From assembly GCA_945882415.1 (NCBI GenBank), contig CAMCWC010000007.1:110915-174914 (forward strand): DNA of 64,000 nucleotides. The letters run 5' to 3'. This DNA comes from Chthonomonas calidirosea. GTDB lineage: Bacteria; Armatimonadota; Fimbriimonadia; Fimbriimonadales; Fimbriimonadaceae. The notes under the pieces were generated by a model. That model saw only the letters and a list, made by a program, of their open reading frames with translations, was not told the DNA's origin and made no database searches. Within the stretch, counting starts at the first letter, position 1. Every line of letters begins with the position of its first letter. Positions 39,860-48,385 of the stretch are shown in pieces. Position numbers and translations under genes: made by a program.

Positions 39860-40056
39860 TTTCGTTCTCCTAGCTTGTATTCGATCAGCTCGATGTAGCC
39901 CAGCGGGATTTCCCGGCTGGATTTGTTGTCGGTGGGCCTGGTCCATGAGATGCAGGTGTTAACAGAGTGATGCACTAAGCCCGCCACGGCCTTATAGGTC
40001 AGGCTGTGGCGGGTCATTAGCTCCTGGAGTCGATCGCGTTTTTCTTCCCGTGTCAT
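39856..40056 (-). CDS. Small Cro-like HTH regulator
   Basis: The ATG at 40056 overlaps the GGCT stop (ATGA). The 66-residue product, MTREEKRDRLQELMTRHSLT, YKAVAGLVHHSVNTCISWTR and IPLGYIELIEYKLGERK, is an XRE/Cro-type helix-turn-helix. It is the only DNA-binding protein of the module and a good candidate for the shared operator at 40523 and 41644. Confidence 0.6.
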   Translation of the reverse strand: MTREEKRDRLQELMTRHSLTYKAVAGLVHHSVNTCISWTRPTDNKSSREIPLGYIELIEYKLGERK

Positions 40057-40520
40057 CGCTTTAGTTTGCTCCGGGCTTGAAAGTTGGTCATGTCGAGGGC
40101 CTCGGTGAGGATGCCCTGATCGAGTCCCCAGTCCCGGTAGCCCTGGCGGATACATTCGAGGTAGGACTCGGACGGCGGGCAGAACCGGTAGCTGTTCATG
40201 GTGTAGGCCATGATCCGGACATCTTCCCCTTGGACCCGGTCCTGCCAGTAGATCTTCCGGTACATGCCGCTATCCGGGCTGTGGGGCTGGTATCCCTCGT
40301 ACCGATCTAGGGCGAGCTCGCAGGCCCCGGTGATCGACCATAGCGCGCCAAGCACGAAGTCTTCGGAAGCCGGGGTTATGTCGGCTACCCCTCGAAAGAC
40401 AAGGTGGTAGCCGACGTGAAGGTAGGGCTGGACCGGCCGAGCTTTTGGGCACCGGCGCAACATCTGTTCCATGTTGAGATTCGATCCATAGGCGAAGTAT
40501 AAAGTCCGTTGTTTCGACAT
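40053..40520 (-). CDS. Gamma-glutamylcyclotransferase-like protein
   Basis: The 155-residue product has the GGCT/AIG2 fold signature: LYFAYGSNLNMEQM (YGSNL 11-15), YHLVFRGVADITPAS, and catalytic Glu75 in LDRYEGYQPHS. Members release 5-oxoproline from gamma-glutamyl amides. With an amidoligase gene next door, it may cut or edit the amide the ligase makes. The -10 box ends so close to the ATG that the message is predicted to be leaderless. Confidence 0.8.
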   Translation of the reverse strand: MSKQRTLYFAYGSNLNMEQMLRRCPKARPVQPYLHVGYHLVFRGVADITPASEDFVLGALWSITGACELALDRYEGYQPHSPDSGMYRKIYWQDRVQGEDVRIMAYTMNSYRFCPPSESYLECIRQGYRDWGLDQGILTEALDMTNFQARSKLKR

Positions 40521-40522
40521 GG

Positions 40523-40556
40523 TTGTATGATACTATGTACCATACAATTTTGTCAA
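40523..40556 (-). promoter_or_regulatory. Promoter P2 with shared operator
   Basis: On the minus strand -35 TTGACA (40556-40551), 18 bases, -10 TATCAT (40532-40527). The spacer holds an imperfect palindrome with arms TTGTATGNTAC and GTANCATACAA over 40523-40547. The same geometry and core are at 41644-41673. Confidence 0.65.
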
Positions 40557-40563
40557 GGGACTA

Positions 40564-40785
40564 TCAGACTTTTTGAAGGAAATTGCAGGCTACGAGTTCA
40601 GCTGCTAGGGTTTCGGGGTTATCGCTAAACTCTTTCCCGTACATGGTCACCGAGCGTCCGGACAGGGTTTTGCAATAGTCGGCGAAGGCTTCGGGGCTAT
40701 ACCCTTCGATTTTGGCAAGCTCGTTAAGAGCGGCGAGTGGAGTCTCTACGGCAAGAATGGTGCCAGATGCGGTTTGGTAGGGCAT
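40564..40785 (-). CDS. Small hypothetical protein
   Basis: A 73-residue, mainly helical protein (ETPLAALNELAKIEGYSPEA; FADYCKTLSGRSVTMYGKEF; AAELVACNFLQKV). AAGGGT precedes the ATG; the gene follows the amidoligase after 25 bases and shares its promoter. No family is recognised. It may be a carrier or partner of the amidoligase, but this is speculation from position. Confidence 0.5.
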   Translation of the reverse strand: MPYQTASGTILAVETPLAALNELAKIEGYSPEAFADYCKTLSGRSVTMYGKEFSDNPETLAAELVACNFLQKV

Positions 40786-40810
40786 ACCCTTTCGAGTATG
40801 CCCTTTCGGG

Positions 40811-41620
40811 CTACCGGAGTTCCCGGATTCGGTCCCGGTAGTAGGGATAGAGGTCTTCCAGTTTCAGCATCTGGAGCACCGTTCGCATTCTCGCCGTTTG
40901 GGTCATCTTGTTAACTCCCCAAGGGCGAATCACTTTTGCGTTCACCGCGTGGTTTACGAAAGCGTCGCAGAACCGGGCCCAGTTGCAGACCTTGTCAGCT
41001 TCGATGGTGCCCGAGTGGTGTCGGAACTCTACGGTGCCATGCTCCATGTAAGCGTACAGGTTCAGCTTCTTGTAGCGGGTCCCGAGAATCGCGGCGATCT
41101 CGTTAACCGACGTGCAAGCATCAACCCGCTGGAAGAACGCGGTCACAAGCTGGACTCGCTGTTCCGGCGTTGTCGTTTCGGTCAGGCCGTAGAGCGAACC
41201 GGTGTAATAGTTTCGATTAGCGCGGCGGGATTCCGGCATGATCGAATCGATCACATCTTCGTTGTTCGCGTAGGACTTGATCAGCCTCTTGAACTGATCT
41301 ACCGTTGCGTTCGCCATTTCGACGTGGATATGAAGGCCGCAGGTTCGGTCTACTCCGGTCGCCGACGCCCGCGTCTTTCGCGCGATAGCCTGGACAACCT
41401 TTCGGACTTCCTCAAGCCCTTCGGTTCCAACCATCGGCGGGCTAACCAGTTCGTAGCCGCCCCGTCCTAGCGAACCGTCTCGCTGGACCTTCCAAGTAGG
41501 AACCGTTTGGCTACCGTAGTTGCTAAAAATGCACGGTACCCCGATGGCTCCGAGGGTGCTGACGACGGTCGCTTGTTGCAGACCTTTTGCTTCGATTTCA
41601 ACTCCGAATCTTCGTGTCAT
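40811..41620 (-). CDS. Phage amidoligase (Amidoligase_2-like)
   Basis: The 269-residue product shows the COOH-NH2 ligase/glutamine-synthetase-like pattern: FGVEIEAKG (E8, E10), WKVQRDGSLGRGGYELVSPP, CGLHIHVEM (94-102), then GTVEFRHHSGT. The family is predicted to form amide or isopeptide bonds using ATP. Comparative genomics links it with gamma-glutamylcyclotransferase-like genes, as here. AAGGAG is present at good distance. The acceptor and donor are unknown; peptidoglycan-like or protein peptides are the usual proposals. Confidence 0.8.
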   Translation of the reverse strand: MTRRFGVEIEAKGLQQATVVSTLGAIGVPCIFSNYGSQTVPTWKVQRDGSLGRGGYELVSPPMVGTEGLEEVRKVVQAIARKTRASATGVDRTCGLHIHVEMANATVDQFKRLIKSYANNEDVIDSIMPESRRANRNYYTGSLYGLTETTTPEQRVQLVTAFFQRVDACTSVNEIAAILGTRYKKLNLYAYMEHGTVEFRHHSGTIEADKVCNWARFCDAFVNHAVNAKVIRPWGVNKMTQTARMRTVLQMLKLEDLYPYYRDRIRELR

Positions 41621-41643
41621 TCGTTAATCTCCTTAACATCTAT

Positions 41644-41673
41644 ATGATACAATGTACCATGCTCGGAAGTCAA
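41644..41673 (-). promoter_or_regulatory. Promoter P1 with shared operator
   Basis: On the minus strand -35 TTGACT (41673-41668), 18 bases, -10 TATCAT (41649-41644). The spacer contains ATGATACAATGTACCAT (41644-41660), which matches the P2 core at 16 of 17 positions. It is divergent from the terminase operon. Confidence 0.65.
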
Positions 41674-41677
41674 GACT

Positions 41678-42310
41678 ATGGGAAAAAAAGTCGTAAAAAC
41701 TTTGACCGAAAAGAAGGCTAAGGCCCATCCGCGAGATAGGTTTACTCCGCAACTTTCAGCCGAGATAATCAAGCTGATTCGCACCGGCGAAAACAAGTCA
41801 AACGCGTGCAAGCTAGTCGGCCTAGGTCTCGCCACCTTAAACCGTTGGCTCACCATCCAGAATGACCCCCGGTACGTTCAGTTTCAGCAAGATTACGACC
41901 ATGCCGAAGCCGAAGCCGCTCGCCGTTTGTCGCTGAAGATTCAGCAAGCCGGTACGGGTTATCGGCGGATCGTTACCACCACCACCACTACGCAAGTCGT
42001 TAAGACCAAAGAAACAAAGTTTCCAGACGGCAAAGTAGTTAAAGAGCCGGTGACGCTAACGCTAGAAACTGTCCAGACCACCGAGTCAGATGAGTTCGAC
42101 TGGCGAGCCGCGATGGAGTTTCTAGCCCGCCGCTGGCCGAGCGAATGGTCTAGCCGCCAGAAGATCGAGCATTCCGGCGAGATCGGCACGCCCGCCGTTG
42201 ACCTTTCGAACCTAACCGATGAAGAAATCGCGAAACTCGAACAGCTCATGGAGCGAGCTGCCGAGTCTGGAACAGGTGAAAGCCGAAAGGTGTCGGCGCA
42301 GCTTAACTAG
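41678..42310 (+). CDS. Terminase small subunit (putative)
   Basis: A 210-residue protein with an N-terminal HTH (LSAEIIKLIRTGENKSNACK; LVGLGLATLNRWLTIQNDP) as in DNA-recognition domains of small terminases, a central beta part (GYRRIVTTTTTTQVVKTKE; PVTLTLETVQTTESDEFDWR) and helices at the end (DLSNLTDEEIAKLEQLMERA). The large terminase follows, overlapping by 92 bases. The pac/cos recognition site is probably nearby but was not located. Confidence 0.75.
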   Translation: MGKKVVKTLTEKKAKAHPRDRFTPQLSAEIIKLIRTGENKSNACKLVGLGLATLNRWLTIQNDPRYVQFQQDYDHAEAEAARRLSLKIQQAGTGYRRIVTTTTTTQVVKTKETKFPDGKVVKEPVTLTLETVQTTESDEFDWRAAMEFLARRWPSEWSSRQKIEHSGEIGTPAVDLSNLTDEEIAKLEQLMERAAESGTGESRKVSAQLN

Positions 42311-43826
42311 CTTCATCCGGCACTTTTGGCAGGTCGTCGAGCCGGAAACGCCCCTGATCTGGAACTGGCATATCGATGTCATCGCGGAGCACCTCGAAGC
42401 GGTCACCCGCATGCAGCTCTGGAATGTCGACAAAGATCCGCGGCCAGAAAAGTCGATCGACAGCCTGATCATCAACATCCCGCCCGGGCACATGAAATCG
42501 CTGATCGTCTGCGTTTTCTGGCCCGCCTGGGAATGGGTTAACCACCCGCACCTGCAGTCGATCTTTTCCAGCTACGCCCTCGCACTTGCCCAGCGGGACT
42601 CGATGCGCTGCAGGGACATCCTGCGGAGCGATCAGTACCGAACCTGGTTCAAACCCGACTGGGAGATTCGCGAAGATCGGGACACCATCAACGTCTTCGG
42701 CAACACCCGCGGCGGCGTCCGAATGTGTATCGGTGTCTCGGCAGGAACCACCGGTTTTCGCGGTCACAAGCTCGTGGTGGACGATGCGCTCAACGCGGCC
42801 GACGTGACAAGCGAACTCAAGCGGACGACGGCCAACAAGTGGTTCGACCGGTCAGCATCGACTCGAATAAACGACCCGCGAAAGGGCTGCAAAGTCATCA
42901 TCGGCCAGAGGTTGCACGAGGACGACATCACCGGCCACGCGCTGAAGAAAGGGTTTTACGAGCATCTTTGCCTTCCGTCCGAGTTCGTTCCCGGCGAGAC
43001 AAAGCCGCCGACCTCGATCGGATTCGAGGATCCGCGAAAAGAGCACGGAGAGCTGCTGTTCCCAGGCCTTTTCAGCAAGAAGGTTATCGAGCGGACGAAA
43101 GTCGAGCTTGGGACCCAGGACTATGAGGCCCAGCACCAGCAGGCGCCATCGCCGCCCGGTGGTGAGATCTTCAAACTTTGGTGGTGGGGCTACTGGCAAC
43201 TGCCGGGGATGAACCTTCCACCGGTCCGGATCGAGATGCCGGACGGTGAAGTTAAGTTCATCGCCCCGGTCACGATTCCGACCGACTTCCAGGAAGTGAT
43301 CCAGTCCTGGGACATGACGTTCAAGAACACTTCGAACTCGGACTTCGTTAGCGGGCAGACCTGGGCGAAGCACGGCGCCAGGACGTTCCTGCTGAACCGG
43401 GTCAATGCCCGAATGAGCTTCACGGAAAGCGTCGAAGCGGTCAAGAACCTGAAACGGTCCGACCCGCGAGTCGGCACAGTGCTGATCGAGGACAAGGCGA
43501 ACGGCCCGGCGATCATCAGCACGCTAAAGAACATCATCCCGGGCATCCTCCCGGTCGCCGCCGACATCGGCAAGGTGCCTCGCGCAAAAGCGATCACGCC
43601 GTTTGTCGAGGCCGGCAACACGTTTCTTCCCCATCCGGACATGCCCGGATACGAATGGGTTAACGCCCTTCGCCACCAGTTCACCAGCTTCCCGACCGGC
43701 GCGCACGATGACGACGTCGACGCCGGCGTTCATGCCCTCATCCGCTTCTACCGAGGCGGCACCGAACAGAAATCGACTTTTAGTTACCGACCGCTGCCAC
43801 AGACCAGCACCTACATTCCACGATGA
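42219..43826 (+). CDS. Terminase large subunit
   Basis: The 535-residue product is the packaging motor. The ATPase has Walker A-like NIPPGHMKSL (88-94 for PPGHMKS) and GHKLVVDDALNAADV as Walker B; the C-terminal RNase H-like nuclease has VIQSWDMTFKNTSNSDFVSG, VLIEDKANGPAI and PTGAHDDDVDAGVHAL, three acidic motifs. The ATG at 42219 lies inside the small subunit gene; a later start is possible but the long N-terminus is conserved in such enzymes. Its end overlaps the portal start by ATGA. Confidence 0.92.
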   Translation: MKKSRNSNSSWSELPSLEQVKAERCRRSLTSFIRHFWQVVEPETPLIWNWHIDVIAEHLEAVTRMQLWNVDKDPRPEKSIDSLIINIPPGHMKSLIVCVFWPAWEWVNHPHLQSIFSSYALALAQRDSMRCRDILRSDQYRTWFKPDWEIREDRDTINVFGNTRGGVRMCIGVSAGTTGFRGHKLVVDDALNAADVTSELKRTTANKWFDRSASTRINDPRKGCKVIIGQRLHEDDITGHALKKGFYEHLCLPSEFVPGETKPPTSIGFEDPRKEHGELLFPGLFSKKVIERTKVELGTQDYEAQHQQAPSPPGGEIFKLWWWGYWQLPGMNLPPVRIEMPDGEVKFIAPVTIPTDFQEVIQSWDMTFKNTSNSDFVSGQTWAKHGARTFLLNRVNARMSFTESVEAVKNLKRSDPRVGTVLIEDKANGPAIISTLKNIIPGILPVAADIGKVPRAKAITPFVEAGNTFLPHPDMPGYEWVNALRHQFTSFPTGAHDDDVDAGVHALIRFYRGGTEQKSTFSYRPLPQTSTYIPR

Positions 43827-45229
43827 GCGAACCAGCAGTTCTAAACCAGGTCGTTACCGACCCGCGCAAGGAGTTTATTTCTGCGTCGATCGAGTACCGC
43901 TATTTCATCGGCGACCGGGCTCTGCCTCAGTCGATCGACGATGCCGAGGCCGATTTCGGGCTTGGAATCTTCGACCGAATGTACAACGATCCGGTCATCG
44001 GCGGCCACGTAGACCTGCTGCGAATCAAGGTTCTCGAAAACGGGATGTCGATCACTCCAGCCTACGTTTGCGAGGACCTGTCCAGCGCGCCATCTGAAGA
44101 CATCAAGCGCCACAACGAAGCCGACAGGGTCGCCCGCTACGTTCGGTTCATGCTGACCGGGCTCGAAGACGATCAGTTCTCAGGACTCAAGGACGTGCTC
44201 TGGGACATGCTCGGCGCGATCTACAAGGGCCACAAGCTGGCCGAAGTGACGACGGAGTTGGCCACAACCGGCGAGTTTAGCGGTTACGAGCGCATCGAGA
44301 GCATCCGCGCCAAACCGCGCGAGAACTATGCGTTCATCGTCGATGGCTACAACCGCTTCCGGGGCGTTATGGCCATTGTGCCAGGCAAAGGGATCACGAT
44401 CCGGCAGGGCCTTGTCTTCGACATCAACCAGCTGTCTAACGCGATCAGCCCGGACAAGCTGTTCATTCTTAGCCTCGGAGCGCAAAACGGCGATCCTCGT
44501 GGACGGAGCTGGCTCAGACCAGCCTATGCACCGTGGTACGAGAAGCTCATCGCGCGATCTGACGATCTTAAAAACCTCGCTCAGCACGCTGGCGGAAAGA
44601 TTTCGATCGAAATGCCGGAGAACGCTACCAGCAGCGACCCGGCCAAAACTCCGGAGCAGGAAGTACTCGGCGCCGCCGTCCAGTGGGTCAACGGCGGCGT
44701 GTTTGTCGCCAAGTACGGCACCAAGCTGACCGTGCACTACCCGAACGGGACGGCGGCGCCGTTCGACACGTTTATGAACCGGCGAGACCGGGAAATCGTG
44801 CTCGCGATCATCAAGAACATTCGATCGACGATGGAGTCCCAGCACGGCAGCCGGGCCGATTCTTCCACCGGCGAGAACATGCTCGACTCCGTCGTCAACT
44901 TCCTTCGAGAGAAGCTCTGCGAAGCGTTTGCCCGGGTCCTGAAGCGGATCGTGGTCCGAAATCTCGGAGAGGATGCCGCCGAGCTGATGCCCGAAATCAG
45001 CATGTCGAGCGCTGCCCAGCCAGACATCGCCGCCGAGATCCAGGCGTTCGCCCGCGCCGGCTACGGCCTTGACGAATCTCAGTTCTCGGGCGTCGACAAC
45101 CGACTTGGCATGAAGCCACGAGCTGAAGGCTGGGCTGAACGCAGAGCCGAGCGCAAACAGAAATCACTACCACCACAAAAGGAGCAAGAAGACGATGAAT
45201 CTCAAACTGATCCAGACGATCGCGATTAG
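43823..45229 (+). CDS. Portal protein (Mu gp29 / DUF935-like)
   Basis: The 468-residue product matches the DUF935 portal layout: ADFGLGIFDRMYNDPVIGGH, VLWDMLGAIYKGHKLAEVTT, GDPRGRSWLRPAYAPWYEKL and the active HGSRADSSTG region near residue 345. Portal rings form the DNA entry vertex and join the tail. The C-terminus is charged (ERRAERKQKSLPPQKEQEDD). The gene is placed between terminase and protease as usual. Confidence 0.85.
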   Translation: MSEPAVLNQVVTDPRKEFISASIEYRYFIGDRALPQSIDDAEADFGLGIFDRMYNDPVIGGHVDLLRIKVLENGMSITPAYVCEDLSSAPSEDIKRHNEADRVARYVRFMLTGLEDDQFSGLKDVLWDMLGAIYKGHKLAEVTTELATTGEFSGYERIESIRAKPRENYAFIVDGYNRFRGVMAIVPGKGITIRQGLVFDINQLSNAISPDKLFILSLGAQNGDPRGRSWLRPAYAPWYEKLIARSDDLKNLAQHAGGKISIEMPENATSSDPAKTPEQEVLGAAVQWVNGGVFVAKYGTKLTVHYPNGTAAPFDTFMNRRDREIVLAIIKNIRSTMESQHGSRADSSTGENMLDSVVNFLREKLCEAFARVLKRIVVRNLGEDAAELMPEISMSSAAQPDIAAEIQAFARAGYGLDESQFSGVDNRLGMKPRAEGWAERRAERKQKSLPPQKEQEDDESQTDPDDRD

Positions 45230-46601
45230 GCCGGCATGGGCCATCGAGGAGGCCTCCGCGCGGTCGTACATCGATCAGCTGGAGGCATTTGGCGACACCG
45301 TGCTCACCCGGCCAGAAAGCGCATACAGCGACGGCGAAGGCGAAAGCCGCCCTTACGATGTCCAGCGCGGGGTGGCGATCCTGAGCCTCTCTGGACCGCT
45401 CACAAAGGCCGACACCTGCGCGAGCTGGTATTTCGGCGGCACATCGACCGCCACATTCCGCCGCAAGCTCCGGAGGGCCGAAAACGACCCGCAGGTCAAG
45501 AAGATCCTGCTGGTGATCGACTCGCCTGGCGGTGAGGTTGACGGCACTTCGGATCTTGCCGAGGATGTTTCCCGGATCAACGCCAAGAAGCCGGTGGTTG
45601 CCTTCGCGAGCGATCTGTGCGCATCGGCGGCGTACTGGATCGGGAGCCAGGCCAGCGAGTTCTACGCCAACAGCACGGCGACGGTGGGCTCGATCGGCAC
45701 CTACATGACCATCGCGGACCGGTCCGAGCAGGCAGCACGGTCCGGAATCAAAGTCCACGTGATCAGCACCGGGCCGCAAAAAGGCGCCGGCGTCCAGGGC
45801 ACGGCGATCACTGAGGCTCATCTAGCCGAGTTCCAGACCTACGTCGACGCTTTGAACGCCGAGTTCCTTGCCGCAGTAGGCAAGGGCCGGAAGATGAGCG
45901 CCGAGCAGGTCAAGGAGCTCGCCACCGGTCAGGTCTGGGTCGGCAAGAAGGCCGCCGAGCTGGGCCTGGTCGACAAGATCGACTCGCTCGATAACGTTTT
46001 GGAACGGATGCAAGCGTCCGCTCCGCTGCTGGGTCTTCCCAGCGCATCGTCAACTCCGGAACGTACCGGAAATCCCAAACAGGAGAATCCTATGTTAGAA
46101 AAAATCCTAGCGCTTTTCCGGTCCAATCCGGAGATCGCCGAACAGGCGGGAATCACCGCTTCTGAAGTGGCGGCGGCGACCTTGCCTGCTGTCCAGACCC
46201 CATCTATCCCCGTCGAAGCACCAGCAGCGGTGGTGCCAGATCCAACGTCGGCCAACCTTCGCCAGCAGATCATCAAGATCTACGCTGACCAGTTCGCGGA
46301 CCAGGCGATCGCAAGTGGCAAGGCGGTGCCAGCACAGAAAGACGGCATCGTATCCACGTTCATCGCACTTGCGAAAGCGGGCGGGACGACGGTCAGTGAC
46401 GCCGGTGAAGTGACGATTGGGGCCAGTGTGCAGGGCTTCATGGCCACGATCAACGCCGCGACCGAAAACAAATTTGCCACTCAAGAGATTCCGGACACCA
46501 AGCCGGACAACGACGACAAACAAGCGGCCGAGGTCGAGCGAGTGCTCGGCATGACCGCGACCGGACGAAAGGCGGCTGAGCTCGCCAAGAAGAGCAACTA
46601 A
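45195..46601 (+). CDS. S49 (SppA-like) capsid maturation protease with scaffold tail
   Basis: The 468-residue product has a ClpP/SppA-type fold: GVAILSLSGPLTKADTC, ILLVIDSPGGEVDGTSDLA, AFASDLCASAAYWIGSQASE (catalytic Ser) and VGSIGTYMTIADRS with the Lys further on. After about residue 300 the sequence is a helical, A/Q-rich scaffold-like region. AAGGAG precedes the ATG. It trims the scaffold and capsid proteins during head maturation, as lambda C does. Confidence 0.88.
   Translation: MNLKLIQTIAIRPAWAIEEASARSYIDQLEAFGDTVLTRPESAYSDGEGESRPYDVQRGVAILSLSGPLTKADTCASWYFGGTSTATFRRKLRRAENDPQVKKILLVIDSPGGEVDGTSDLAEDVSRINAKKPVVAFASDLCASAAYWIGSQASEFYANSTATVGSIGTYMTIADRSEQAARSGIKVHVISTGPQKGAGVQGTAITEAHLAEFQTYVDALNAEFLAAVGKGRKMSAEQVKELATGQVWVGKKAAELGLVDKIDSLDNVLERMQASAPLLGLPSASSTPERTGNPKQENPMLEKILALFRSNPEIAEQAGITASEVAAATLPAVQTPSIPVEAPAAVVPDPTSANLRQQIIKIYADQFADQAIASGKAVPAQKDGIVSTFIALAKAGGTTVSDAGEVTIGASVQGFMATINAATENKFATQEIPDTKPDNDDKQAAEVERVLGMTATGRKAAELAKKSN
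46092..46601 (+). CDS. Nested scaffold protein from internal start
   Basis: Within the protease gene and in the same frame, ATG at 46092 is preceded by AGGAGAATCC. It would give a 169-residue protein (MLEKILALFRSNPEIAEQAG and so on) consisting only of the scaffold part. This repeats the lambda C/Nu3 arrangement, where an in-frame internal start makes scaffold in excess of protease. Confidence 0.65.
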   Translation: MLEKILALFRSNPEIAEQAGITASEVAAATLPAVQTPSIPVEAPAAVVPDPTSANLRQQIIKIYADQFADQAIASGKAVPAQKDGIVSTFIALAKAGGTTVSDAGEVTIGASVQGFMATINAATENKFATQEIPDTKPDNDDKQAAEVERVLGMTATGRKAAELAKKSN

Positions 46602-47344
46602 TGCTTTTGAATCGATTCACCCAGGAGGAGATCGTCCCTTGCGCCTATCCCGAGGATATGCGGAAGCTGACGGTTCGACTCGCAGCGAACCAGGTCCTTT
46701 TTAAGGGCCAGATCATCGCTGAAGTCACCGCCGCAAACGCCAGCGAGGTCCAGACGATTACCGGTGGCGGCACGATCAGCTCCGGCACGTGGGCGCTCAT
46801 CGTTAACAAGGCGCTAACGGCGGCCATCGCATGGAACGCCAACGCGGCCGCGGTTAAGGCTGCCATCGAAGCTGCTCTCACCCGCGACTATGGCCTTCCT
46901 GCCGGCACGGTCAACGTGACGGGCGGGCCGCTCGCTTCGGGTGCGTTCACCATCACCTTCGCCGGTGTGCTTGCCAACCAGCCACAGGACCTGATCCAGG
47001 CGGTTAACAACCTTGGTGGCAGCTCTCCAACGCTCACAGTGGCTGAGACGACGCCCGGCGTTGCCAACGGGTTCTTCATGGCCTACAACGACGCGCTGAG
47101 CAACGGTCAGCAGATCGCGAAGGGCATCTTGCCGATCGACATCGCGACCGACCCAAGCGGACGGATCACTACCGGCTCGATCGCGGTCGGAAACGAGCAT
47201 GGCGGGACCAAGCTCGAGCAGTCGATGATCGTTCGGGGCATGTTCCGAACCGAGGACCTTGTCGGCCTCGATGCCAACGCCGTCACCGACCTTGGACGAC
47301 TTGTCCGGGGCACGACCAGCTCGGGGATTCTCCAGCTCTACTAA
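46601..47344 (+). CDS. Head decoration protein with internal domain insertion
   Basis: The 247-residue product has N- and C-terminal segments typical of small decoration proteins (PCAYPEDMRKLTVRLAANQV; GQQIAKGILPIDIATDPSGR; GNEHGGTKLEQSMIVRGMFR). Between about residues 46 and 157 is an additional domain (ITGGGTISSGTWALIVNKAL; AAAVKAAIEAALTRDYGLPA; NVTGGPLASGAFTITFAG) resembling domains in other phage structural proteins. The core fits capsid surface decoration; the inserted part may face outward. The start overlaps the protease stop. Confidence 0.7.
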   Translation: MLLNRFTQEEIVPCAYPEDMRKLTVRLAANQVLFKGQIIAEVTAANASEVQTITGGGTISSGTWALIVNKALTAAIAWNANAAAVKAAIEAALTRDYGLPAGTVNVTGGPLASGAFTITFAGVLANQPQDLIQAVNNLGGSSPTLTVAETTPGVANGFFMAYNDALSNGQQIAKGILPIDIATDPSGRITTGSIAVGNEHGGTKLEQSMIVRGMFRTEDLVGLDANAVTDLGRLVRGTTSSGILQLY

Positions 47345-47355
47345 GGAGGTAGATC

Positions 47356-48384
47356 ATGTCAAACTACGTATACACAGCAAGCGTCATTCTGCAGGCGGTT
47401 CTGCAGAACAAACTGCCGGTTGTCACGCTGAACGATCCGATGTTCCAGGACATCATGCCGATCAGCAGCATCAACGCGAGCATGGTCGTCTGGGAGCAGA
47501 AGGACGACTACACCGGCCTCATGAACGTTCGCGGTTTCGACGGCGAATTCGGAAAGATCACCCGTGAAGGGCTGAGCACCTACAAGGTAGAGCCCGGTAA
47601 GTACGGCGATCAGAAGCTCATGAGCGAAGAGTTCCTCACCAACGGCCGAGAAATGGGCACGTTTGGCGATGCGATCAACATCGAGCGCGCTCAGGCCGAG
47701 GACCAGGACCACCTGCTCACCCGCGGCATTTCCCGGATTCTGAAGATCGGTTGGGACTTCGTAGTAAACGGCACCTACTCGGTGCCTAACACTGACGGTC
47801 AAACCCTTGCCACCGGCACGATCTCCACTCAGACGTTTACCAGCGTCACTGCATGGACCGATTTTGCCAACTCGACCCCGCTTGCTGACCTTCGGGCCAT
47901 CAAGCTCAAAGCTCGTGGCTACTCCACCAGCTTCGGTCGAAATGCAAAGCTCTACGTGAACTCCACCACGGTCAACAACTTGCTTTCCAACCGGAACGCA
48001 AACGACCTTGGCGGCCGCCGAACCATCAACGCTGCTGGCCAGATCCAGCCGCTCAGCCTTGGCCAGCTCAACGAAATCCTTTCCGATCAGGACTTGCCGA
48101 TGATCGTTGAGTACGACAAGGGCTACAAGACGAACCAGACCACCCAGGTCCAGTACATCCCGGACAACAAGGGCGTCGTTATCGGCGCGCGAGACACGGG
48201 TGAGCCCGTTGCGGAGTTCATCATGACCCGCAACGCCAACAACTTGGTTGCTGGCCGCGGTGCGACGGAAATGTACTACGACTTCGAGATCAAGAAGAAC
48301 CCTGTGAAGGGAATCTCCACCCTCGGATTCAACGGTGCGCCGGCGATCTACTTCCCTAGCAGCGTGGTGAGCTGCACGTTCTAA
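47356..48384 (+). CDS. Major capsid protein (lambda E-like family)
   Basis: The 342-residue product has the hallmarks of the E-type HK97-fold capsid: PVVTLNDPMFQDIMPISSIN, VVWEQKDDYTGLMNVRGFDG, GKYGDQKLMSEEFLTNGREM and a C-terminal half with YDKGYKTNQTTQVQYIPDNK and GVVIGARDTGEPVAEFI. A strong GGAGG precedes the ATG. It follows decoration and scaffold genes as usual. Two long antisense frames over it are shadows. Confidence 0.9.
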   Translation: MSNYVYTASVILQAVLQNKLPVVTLNDPMFQDIMPISSINASMVVWEQKDDYTGLMNVRGFDGEFGKITREGLSTYKVEPGKYGDQKLMSEEFLTNGREMGTFGDAINIERAQAEDQDHLLTRGISRILKIGWDFVVNGTYSVPNTDGQTLATGTISTQTFTSVTAWTDFANSTPLADLRAIKLKARGYSTSFGRNAKLYVNSTTVNNLLSNRNANDLGGRRTINAAGQIQPLSLGQLNEILSDQDLPMIVEYDKGYKTNQTTQVQYIPDNKGVVIGARDTGEPVAEFIMTRNANNLVAGRGATEMYYDFEIKKNPVKGISTLGFNGAPAIYFPSSVVSCTF

Positions 48385-48385
48385 C

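Noticed and set aside
40786..40810. Inverted and repeated CCCTTTCG-type motif between the amidoligase and the 73-residue gene.
   Set aside because: Explained by the ribosome site and short spacer; no wider array.
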